Assembly (NCBI RefSeq): GCF_000374485.1
Contig: NZ_KB894497.1
Location: forward strand, 146,199 to 210,198
Source of the DNA: Algicola sagamiensis DSM 14643
Lineage (GTDB): Bacteria; Pseudomonadota; Gammaproteobacteria; Enterobacterales; Alteromonadaceae
DNA length: 64,000 nt
Direction of reading: 5' to 3'
The notes under the pieces are model-generated. The model did no database searches and was not told the DNA's origin. It saw only the letters and a list, made by a program, of their open reading frames with translations. Of this stretch, positions 57,051-64,000 are shown one piece after another (the first letter of the stretch is position 1; each line of letters opens with the position of its first letter). A program made the position numbers and the translations under genes.

Positions 57051-57593
57051 ATGAAAAACATTAAACAAGATGGCTTTGCCATCATCTTTGCATTAGTCAT
57101 CATGGTATCAGTGACCGCTTTGGGCATTGCTCTGATGAGTAATAGTACGATTGATTCGCTTGTTGGGCGAGTCACGGTTGATCGTATGCAAGCTGAACAT
57201 ATTTCAGAAAGCTCTCACTCCGTAGCATTATTCGAAAACGTTAATCGTACGGTATCGGAGGGCACGGCTGTAGGCGCAACACCAAATGAAATTGGAGCCG
57301 GTCGGAACCTATTCGCATTACCGCTTTCAACAGAAGCTCTAATGCCTTTTGCTGAGCAAATACAAGTGGCTGTAAGAAACAGATACCCTGAAGCTGGAAA
57401 CACAACATTTCGGCTTGAGTCCAGAACTGAAAATGGTGTCGCGACAACTTGTCCATTTGATGATACACCATCTAGTGCAGAGAAAATCAAATGTGTGTAT
57501 GTCGAGATGACCAGTGAAACAGAATATGGCCCTTTTAATAATATCCACGACATTCAAATCGTAACTGGCATTAGTCAGGAAGTTAAGTATTGA
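57051..57593 (+). CDS. pilX: Minor pilin PilX, copy 2
   Basis: 180 aa, 14 longer than copy 1 because of an insertion around SEGTAVGATPNEIGAG. N-terminus GFAIIFALVIMVSVTALGIA is the same as in copy 1. Two cysteines are kept in the C-terminal third. Confidence 0.85.
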   Translation: MKNIKQDGFAIIFALVIMVSVTALGIALMSNSTIDSLVGRVTVDRMQAEHISESSHSVALFENVNRTVSEGTAVGATPNEIGAGRNLFALPLSTEALMPFAEQIQVAVRNRYPEAGNTTFRLESRTENGVATTCPFDDTPSSAEKIKCVYVEMTSETEYGPFNNIHDIQIVTGISQEVKY

Positions 57594-57603
57594 GGTATTT
57601 CAG

Positions 57604-60600
57604 ATGAATAAGCAAATATCATTGATATTCGGCATGATGCTAGGGTTTTGTCCTCCGTTGAAAGCCGATGATACAGAAATCTATCTTGGTAGTGAGGATG
57701 CAAAAAATGCGATTGCACCAAAATTATTAATTGTTCTTGATACATCAGCAAGTATGGGATTTGATTGGCACGGACAAAAACCGCCGTATATTACTGAAAA
57801 TGATAAGAAGAAAGATAATAGCCTTAAAAATAAGTACCATGTTGAATATGGGGTATCTCAAACTTACTTAGATAGCCCTCCTGGTGCTTCTATGGGATTT
57901 GTAGATGAAGACCCTAGCAAAGGTGACTTTATTTATTATCAAATTTCAGATACATCAACAGATACACCTTTTAAAAATTTATATGGAAAAGAAGTTGATG
58001 AAATAGTTAATATTGTTGATTCAAACCCTGCTGCTGAAATCCCATCCCTTGATTCTGATAGACGTTTTCATCCTGATTTACTGAATTGCCAAGTTGCACG
58101 TGATTCATTAGAACAAAATGGATTCTATACTGGCTACTTGAGAAATTATCAGTATGAGTCTGGTGGGACAATTGGTAGCTGGGAAAGCATGCCAGAAAGA
58201 GATGGTGAGTTGGCGATTAACGCGGTTGAGTGTTTTGAAGATGTCTATCAGGAGAAGCCAAACAATAGTAAGTACCTTGATGTTGATGGTAATTATGCAA
58301 ACACACAGCTTGGTTACCCTGTTGACGATGAAGCATCCCCCTATACAAATGATAATGCAAGCAATAAATATGGTTTAGGGCGTGCTTCCAAGTCATTTGC
58401 TTCAGGGAAGTTGGTTACGATTTATAAAGCAAACTACCTTCGTTGGGCACATAGTGATGTTGCTGAAAATAGAATTACAAAACCAGATGGGCGTGTTGTT
58501 GATACTCAAGGTTTTCCTAAGGTTTCGACCAAAAGGCTTTTTGCGGCCCAGCGTACGCTTCAAAGGATCGTAAATTCTTCTCCAGGTGTAAATTATGGTC
58601 TAATGCGTTTTAGTGGGTTCACGGAAGGCGGACAATTGATAACGAATATTGCAACACCAAAGGAAATCAAGACACGTGAATTGAGAGATGATCGAAGAAA
58701 AGTTCTTGAAGATATACTCGCAATTGATTTGGGTAAAAAAGCTGACCAAGGGCCGCTTGGAAACGATGGTTCTACACCACTTACAGAGTCAGGTTATGAA
58801 GCTTTCTCCTATTTAAAGGGGGACAAACCTGTTACATACCCTTATAAGCCTTTTTCTCCAGAATATGGCGAGTTAAAGGGTGATTATCGGCCGTTTACAC
58901 GTGATGTAACGAGTATTCGTGATGCATCTGGAGAAATTACTTCTCAAAATATAACTGTAAAATTCCAAGAAAATTACCGTTCGCCATTTAAAGCCGACTG
59001 TGATGATAGTGTAAATGTTGCATTACTTACAGATGGTGAGCCTTCGCAGTTTCTTGACGAGGTTGCGGATCCGAATATACTTGCGACATTGGAGGTAGGA
59101 GATACTTTACATAAAAAGTATCTTTTTGTTGAAGATCATATCCAAACTCAAGTTCCTATATGTGAGAAAATGGTTGGGCGTAGATGTGTCAAAATCACTA
59201 GATACCCAATGACAAGAAACCGATGCTATGATTACTATATTAATGATAAAGAAGAAAAATATAAAAATTGGAAGTGGGATCCAGTTAAGAATCAATGCTA
59301 CCACACTCCACCGGGTATTCATTTACCATTAGCAACAAAAGCGTTGGCTGAGACAGACTTTAACCCTGACCTGGAAGGCGATCAAAAAGCAAAAGTTTTT
59401 GTGATCAGTTATGCAAATGGTGTTACCAATGATAATGCAACAAACATGTTGAAAGTTGCTGGAGCTTTCGGTAAAGGGGGCTACATCAATGCTTATGATG
59501 AAGCGAGACTAACAGCCGCGTTACAGGCAGCAAGTCTATCCGTAACGAACAAAGCTGCTTCGTTCTCTGCTCCTGCTGCGGTGACTTCTAATGACAGAAC
59601 TCGGACAGATCCAACTGTTTTCTATTCTCAGTTTATCCCATCTGATACACCACGTTGGACAGGAAATTTACGTAAATATATTTTCCATGAAAAGCCAATT
59701 AAAAATGCTGAGGATAAAGTCGTTGGCTACGATTCCAGAATTGTTGGTGTTGGTGTTGATGGTAAGTATGCTGTCGCAACCGATAAAAACAGTAACTTAA
59801 CCAATGTTCGTGATTTCTGGTCTAAGAGTGCTGCAACTGATGTAGAGCAGGGTGGTGTTCAAGAAGCACTCCGTGAGCAGAAAAACAGAATACTGTATTA
59901 TGATACGCTTTCAATAGTTCCAGAAGGAGGGAAGAGTTTACCTTCAGTGAAACTAGAAAATAACAGTGTATCAGATGATGCACTTCAAGCTATGGAAGAT
60001 GAGTTTGGAACTGCATTTTTCAAGAATGCTTTTGGTGGAGATCTTGCGAAAGATTATGTTCGTTTTTATTTAGGTCTAGAAAAATCACGTTCGGGTACTT
60101 TCAACAAACGTACGGATATATTTGGTGATCCCCTTCATAGCCAACCAATAGTTGTAAACTATGGTTCACCAAAAGAGGGAGAAAAACGGACACGGATTAT
60201 TGTTGGTACAAACCAGGGGGTCTTGCATGCTTTTAGAGATATGAAGCCGTTTGCAGACAAAGATACACCTATCCCAGATTCTTATGAGGAAATTGTTCAA
60301 GAAGAGTGGGCTTACCTACCACTAGAAATGATGGGTAATTCTAAGAAACTTGTTGATAATATAAAACGTGAAACGAAAGCGTATGGTATTGATGGTAGTC
60401 CTGTCGTTTACTTAAGGGACTTTAATGGAGATGGTCATATTGACCATACAGTTACAGAAGGTAATTCTAAAGCCCCAGACGCGAAACATGAGCAAGCGAT
60501 TCTGTACTTTGGTCTCAGGAGAGGTGGACGTACCTACTACGCACTGGATATCTCAAACCCAGATGCGCCGCCGAAATTACTTTGGAAGATCAAGGGTGGT

Positions 60601-61941
60601 CAGAACAATGCGTTTCGTGAGTTAGGCCAATCATGGTCGAAACCAAAAATGGGTCAAGTTCGAGTGAAACAAGGAAGCGGTGCTATTGTTAGAAATGCCT
60701 TGTTCTTCGGTGCAGGATACGACGCATCATCTAAAGACGTGAAATCAAAGATTTCGACTCCTGATACAATGGGCCGTGGTGTCTTTGTTGTTGACGCAGA
60801 AACAGGCAAGCTGATTTGGAAAGCAACACCAAAACAAAATGGTGTGACTGATACTGCTAAGCACTTTACTTATCCTGGTGTTGATTCTGTTCCTGCAAGT
60901 GTATTTGTATTTGATGGTAACTTTGATGGCATCATTGACCGCATCTATTTTGGAGATACAGGAGGACAAGTATGGCGTGCCGATATGCCAGGCTTTGATA
61001 CAGAGCAGTGGTCAGTCCATAAGTTTGCAGATTTGACTTCGAAAGATGACGCAGGAAAAGTTACGAACGATATCCGCTTCTATCATGCACCAGATATTGC
61101 GCGCGGCTATATCAACCGAACGACGGGTGCAACTGGTACAGCGAACTTTAGAAGAAACAAAACCCCTTATGAGGCAATTGTAATTGCAAGTGGAAATCGT
61201 GCAAGTCCGTTAACGAAAGATACGACGAATGGGATCTTTGTATTACGTGATTATAATATTGTATCTCGAGTTTATTCAGCTTCAGCACCTACGCCAGCTC
61301 CACTGACGCTAGATAAGTTGTATAAGAATGAACAATTGGCTAATCAAGGCGTCTGCTCATTTAATAAGGACAAAACGATTCTGGATGATAAAACGAAGAA
61401 ATGCCGTTTACCAAAGAATGGGGAAACCGCTGTTGAAGGTCAAGGACTTGAAAAGCTACAAGAAGAGCTGAGGAATATTGCTGCTGCACCAGGTTGGTAT
61501 TATCAGCTTAAGCATGAGAAAAATGGCAAGTTCGAAAGTGGTGAGAAGGTCTTATCACAACCACTCATTTTAAATGGGATCATCTACGTAAACTCATATT
61601 TGCCCTTATCGGGGCAGATAGAGGGTGATGATGATATTGTCAATTGTGGTGCAGCGAAAGGAGAAGCAAGAAGCTATAAGTTTAGCCTTTCATCTGGATA
61701 TAAAATGGGAAGTAGTGTCTTTAAAAAGATTGGTAATTCACTAACGAGTGGGCCAGGAGTTATTGTTGGTAATTCAGGTTCTCTAGTGACTGGTAATGGA
61801 CATGATGAAAATGGCTCAAATGCCCAAGGTGGTGAATCGGATGGTGGTGTAAGTTTGGGTGCCAATGGTGCAATTGGCATCAATACACCAAAAAAAGGAC
61901 TAAAGACCATGCGCAACTATATGTATATTAAAGATAAGTAG
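57604..61941 (+). CDS. pilY1: Type IV pilus tip adhesin PilY1, copy 2
   Basis: 1445 aa. Signal peptide, then VWA with DTSAS at 46-50; the MIDAS glycine of copy 1 is Ala here. It lacks the Gly-Thr repeat and the RGD. It keeps a family block (DCDDSVNVALLTDGEPS), GDPLHSQPIVVNYG, GTNQGVLHAFRD, a calcium loop DFNGDGHIDH at about 939 and DGNFDGIIDRIYFGDTGGQ. The C-terminal half matches copy 1 far better than the N-terminal half, as expected if the propeller is held and the binding head varies. Confidence 0.92.
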   Translation: MNKQISLIFGMMLGFCPPLKADDTEIYLGSEDAKNAIAPKLLIVLDTSASMGFDWHGQKPPYITENDKKKDNSLKNKYHVEYGVSQTYLDSPPGASMGFVDEDPSKGDFIYYQISDTSTDTPFKNLYGKEVDEIVNIVDSNPAAEIPSLDSDRRFHPDLLNCQVARDSLEQNGFYTGYLRNYQYESGGTIGSWESMPERDGELAINAVECFEDVYQEKPNNSKYLDVDGNYANTQLGYPVDDEASPYTNDNASNKYGLGRASKSFASGKLVTIYKANYLRWAHSDVAENRITKPDGRVVDTQGFPKVSTKRLFAAQRTLQRIVNSSPGVNYGLMRFSGFTEGGQLITNIATPKEIKTRELRDDRRKVLEDILAIDLGKKADQGPLGNDGSTPLTESGYEAFSYLKGDKPVTYPYKPFSPEYGELKGDYRPFTRDVTSIRDASGEITSQNITVKFQENYRSPFKADCDDSVNVALLTDGEPSQFLDEVADPNILATLEVGDTLHKKYLFVEDHIQTQVPICEKMVGRRCVKITRYPMTRNRCYDYYINDKEEKYKNWKWDPVKNQCYHTPPGIHLPLATKALAETDFNPDLEGDQKAKVFVISYANGVTNDNATNMLKVAGAFGKGGYINAYDEARLTAALQAASLSVTNKAASFSAPAAVTSNDRTRTDPTVFYSQFIPSDTPRWTGNLRKYIFHEKPIKNAEDKVVGYDSRIVGVGVDGKYAVATDKNSNLTNVRDFWSKSAATDVEQGGVQEALREQKNRILYYDTLSIVPEGGKSLPSVKLENNSVSDDALQAMEDEFGTAFFKNAFGGDLAKDYVRFYLGLEKSRSGTFNKRTDIFGDPLHSQPIVVNYGSPKEGEKRTRIIVGTNQGVLHAFRDMKPFADKDTPIPDSYEEIVQEEWAYLPLEMMGNSKKLVDNIKRETKAYGIDGSPVVYLRDFNGDGHIDHTVTEGNSKAPDAKHEQAILYFGLRRGGRTYYALDISNPDAPPKLLWKIKGGQNNAFRELGQSWSKPKMGQVRVKQGSGAIVRNALFFGAGYDASSKDVKSKISTPDTMGRGVFVVDAETGKLIWKATPKQNGVTDTAKHFTYPGVDSVPASVFVFDGNFDGIIDRIYFGDTGGQVWRADMPGFDTEQWSVHKFADLTSKDDAGKVTNDIRFYHAPDIARGYINRTTGATGTANFRRNKTPYEAIVIASGNRASPLTKDTTNGIFVLRDYNIVSRVYSASAPTPAPLTLDKLYKNEQLANQGVCSFNKDKTILDDKTKKCRLPKNGETAVEGQGLEKLQEELRNIAAAPGWYYQLKHEKNGKFESGEKVLSQPLILNGIIYVNSYLPLSGQIEGDDDIVNCGAAKGEARSYKFSLSSGYKMGSSVFKKIGNSLTSGPGVIVGNSGSLVTGNGHDENGSNAQGGESDGGVSLGANGAIGINTPKKGLKTMRNYMYIKDK

Positions 61942-61951
61942 GGGGTTCAAG

Positions 61952-62440
61952 ATGAACCAAAAGGGTTTTACACTAATCGAGCTCATGATAGTTGTTGTCA
62001 TTATTGGGGTTCTAGCTGCGATTGCAATTCCAAATTACTCAGTACATGTTGCAAAGAATAACCGTAAAGAATTGCAGCAAGTGATGACACAAGCGATAGC
62101 GAAACAAGAGCAAATTTTTACAGATACGAGAAGATATACGAATAAGGTTGAAGTCCTAGTCCCTGGGCAATATGTTGGTGATGATGAAAATCATCGCTTT
62201 CAGCTGAATGTTGTTGTAAATGATACGGCAGATAAATATTATCTTATTGCAAATGTTATTGGTGGTAAAAATGGATACCAAGGGAGGCATGATCCTTCAT
62301 GTCAAAGCTTTTTGATGGATGAAGGTGGCACGTTGTCCTTTCAGACTTTTAAGAAAAAATTGACTGTTGCTGATTATGCATCAATCAATATTCCGACATC
62401 TAAAGATGTTATTTCATCAGATATTTGTTTGAGGAATTAG
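61952..62440 (+). CDS. pilE: Type IV pilin-like minor pilin PilE, copy 2
   Basis: 162 aa. KGFTLIELMIVVVIIGVLAA with Glu5; NYSVHVAKNNRKELQQVMTQ; C-terminal Cys pair in PSCQSF and DICLRN. Slightly diverged from copy 1 along its whole length. GGGG precedes the ATG by about 8 bp. Confidence 0.9.
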   Translation: MNQKGFTLIELMIVVVIIGVLAAIAIPNYSVHVAKNNRKELQQVMTQAIAKQEQIFTDTRRYTNKVEVLVPGQYVGDDENHRFQLNVVVNDTADKYYLIANVIGGKNGYQGRHDPSCQSFLMDEGGTLSFQTFKKKLTVADYASINIPTSKDVISSDICLRN

Positions 62441-62441
62441 T

Positions 62442-62711
62442 ATGTCAGTATTATCAATATTTATTTTTGCTGCTTCTGCATATACTGCAACGCCAAATAA
62501 TATAACTTTTGCTTGTCATGTCGAGTTGTTTGGTGGTAAGGATGATGTGTATATGGTTGTTACTACAGAAAAAAAGCTGAGTGAGGCAAGAGTTAAAATG
62601 AAAGAGAGCGATTCAGAAATTCTTTATGTACATCGCTGTATTGACTTGAAAATGACGAAACGTTTCTTTGATCATAAACTCGATAAGATATTAAAGACAA
62701 AAGATATCTGA
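62442..62711 (+). CDS. Small unrecognised exported protein behind pilE, copy 2
   Basis: 89 aa. Signal-like N-terminus (MSVLSIFIFAASAYTAT). It shares with copy 1 the first Cys block (CHVELFGGKDDV) and the second (YVHRC). The start is 1 bp from the pilE stop and its ribosome site is again inside the last pilE codons. See copy 1 for what is inferred. Confidence 0.65.
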   Translation: MSVLSIFIFAASAYTATPNNITFACHVELFGGKDDVYMVVTTEKKLSEARVKMKESDSEILYVHRCIDLKMTKRFFDHKLDKILKTKDI

Positions 62712-62805
62712 GATTGATCGGCAAAATCAAATCAGTTTATTGTTTTTGCTGGATCGCTATTTAAATGAAAGCCACCTGCTATTAAGGCTGTCTTTGATAC
62801 AGAAG

Positions 62806-62833
62806 TCCCTCACATGATGTGAGGGATTTTTTT
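62806..62833 (+). terminator. Strong intrinsic terminator closing the pil locus
   Basis: TCCCTCACAT-g-ATGTGAGGGA followed by seven T residues. Confidence 0.92.
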
Positions 62834-62844
62834 GAACTAAACTC

Positions 62845-62863
62845 TTGCTTCACGATCAGATCT
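62845..62863 (+). repeat. Candidate IS50-like transposon end
   Basis: The stretch contains GATCAGATCT and matches the Tn5 inside end CTGTCTCTTGATCAGATCT at about 14 of 19 positions, most strongly in the inner ten. It lies directly before the decayed transposase gene, where such an end should be. Confidence 0.4.
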
Positions 62864-62891
62864 TTAACGTATTTAGTTGAGGAGCTCTGAG

Positions 62892-63720
62892 ATGATAAAA
62901 ATTCATAATAATTGGGCTGAAGAACAATTTGGGCACGCTAAACTTGGAGAACTAAGAAGAGCGGCTAGACTCGTCAAAGTGGCTTCAGACTTGGCACAGC
63001 ATCCAGGTAAATCGGTATTAAAATCACTCCTCCAGCCAGCATGGAAGGTATGTATCGTTTTATTCGGAACGATAATATTTCATCAGACGATATTGCTGAA
63101 GCTGGTTTTCATGCAACATCCAATCAAGTCACCATTACCCTCTCTTTCTCGCTATAGAAGGTACAACCACCTTAAGTTACAAACATCGCTCTATTCGTGC
63201 TGACTTAGGACATATGAATCAAGGTAATCTTTATCGTGGTCTGCTTGCTCATAGTATTTTGCTGTTTGCTCCAGAGATTCTCGACGTCGTTGTTTTAATT
63301 GAACAACAAAGGTGGACGAGAGACATCAAGATTCGCGGTATCCGTTACCAACACCTCAATCGAACTTATAGGTTATAAGTGGGAAAGACCTTCTCGTCAT
63401 ATGACAGCTCGTTTAGGAAACGTCATGATCAACGTGATATCTTTTTGCGACCGTGAAGCAGACATCTACGACTATCTCATTTATAAGGTGGCAAACCAGC
63501 AACGTTTTGTTGTGTGGTCAATGATGAGTCGCCACATAAAAGAAGGACCAGATAAGCCTTATCAATTTGCGTCTGAGCTGAATAGTGTAAAACAACGACA
63601 AACACTGATAGCTGAAAGAGGTGGTCGTAAAGCCCGTGAAGCCAAACTGGATGTGAAATATGCGGCGGTGATATTGAAACACCCTCGAATAAAACAGATG
63701 AACCTATTTCACTGAATTAT
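62892..63720 (+). pseudogene. IS4/Tn5-type transposase, frameshifted and truncated
   Basis: Starts at ATG 62892 with GAGGAGC upstream. The first part reads NNWAEEQFGHAKLGELRRAA and RLVKVASDLAQHPGKS, the Tn5-type N-terminal DNA-binding domain. The next parts are in other frames: MEGMYRFIRNDNISSDDIAE, then GLLAHSILLF-like sequence. From 63299 comes GNVMINVISFCDREADIYDY with RFVVWSMMSRH, the part of the catalytic core with a conserved Asp. A further frameshift near 63680 leads to KTDEPISLNYE and a stop. The C-terminal third, with the catalytic Glu, is missing. Confidence 0.82.
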
Positions 63721-63785
63721 GAAGGTTGCTCTGAGTGTAGTGGCACATTTTAACGAGCTATAGTCAAATCTGGTGTATGACATGA

Positions 63786-64000
63786 TCATGCAGCATCCTG
63801 TTGATCATCCGACGTTACTTTTTCTCCATCCTTGAATTCGATCCCTGCAATGACATCCGCTAGAAGGCGGTAGCCTCTCAATCGACGCCATTTATTTTGT
63901 GCGGTTACCAGCAGCTTATAAGCCATCGCCAGTGTCGTTTTTCGACTGCCACAATGCTTACTTTTCGTGGTTCTTAAACGAACCGTCGCAAACACGGACT
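63786..64000 (-). CDS. IS256-type transposase, C-terminal part (runs off the right edge)
   Basis: The minus-strand frame is open from the right edge to a stop at 63786-63788. It shows the IS256/Mutator C-terminus: FATVRLRTTKSKHCGSRKTT, then LAMAYKLLVTAQNKWRRLRG and VIAGIEFKDGEKV. Only about 71 residues are in the window, so whether the element is whole is unknown. The interval 63721-63785 should hold its terminal sequence, probably abutting or interrupting the IS4-type remnant. Confidence 0.82.
   Translation of the reverse strand, partial: SVFATVRLRTTKSKHCGSRKTTLAMAYKLLVTAQNKWRRLRGYRLLADVIAGIEFKDGEKVTSDDQQDAA

Overview
The window is about 64 kb of chromosome from a mesophilic, AT-leaning gammaproteobacterium, most likely marine and near Alteromonadales, Vibrionales or Oceanospirillales. 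This rests on protein resemblance and gene order: rpsT / murJ-ribF-ileS-lspA-fkpB-ispH, the rppH-ptsP-tauE-lgt-thyA operon divergent from mutH, and queF with syd nearby. UUG starts are common (rpsT, murJ, mutH and others). No tRNA, rRNA or CRISPR array was seen.

Left part (1-21 kb): a Cache-type sensor cut by the window edge; a LysR regulator beside a LysE-type exporter, with two identical dyads between them; a secreted endonuclease/exonuclease/phosphatase-fold enzyme with a GlyGly-CTERM-like tail; a DUF350/transglutaminase-like pair; a DUF4360 secreted protein facing a LamB-type porin; an LplT-PlsC fusion; an M16 lipoprotein protease; queF; an OmpR-type two-component system; a lipoprotein amidohydrolase; and an unknown lipoprotein behind a duplicated upstream segment. 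Syd and a DUF2310 protein follow.

Middle part (21-39 kb): the thyA-lgt-tauE-ptsP-rppH operon and mutH flank a short region with two DnaA boxes. Next come a signalling cluster (receiver-CheC/CheX protein, PAS-GGDEF cyclase, periplasmic binding lipoprotein), a cysteine-free exported Tpx homologue, a small heat-shock protein with a sigma-32-like promoter and a ROSE-like RNA thermometer, and a run of housekeeping or poorly known genes (GFA, GNAT, smrA, DUF4286, a PRPP-synthetase paralogue, an M28 peptidase, a single-domain receiver and DUF3718).

Right part (39-64 kb): rpsT, murJ, ribF, ileS, lspA, fkpB and ispH lead into the most striking part of the window. This is a head-to-tail duplication of a complete six-gene type IV pilus module, pilV-pilW-pilX-pilY1-pilE plus a small unrecognised exported protein. 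The copies are well diverged. The first PilY1 carries a 13-unit in-frame hexanucleotide repeat that encodes a Gly-Thr linker followed by RGD. Each module starts behind the same 11-bp element at nearly the same distance. The locus ends at a strong terminator, a decayed Tn5/IS4-type transposase gene and the 3' end of an IS256-type transposase gene.

All function calls rest on motif and fold recognition by eye; no database search was run.
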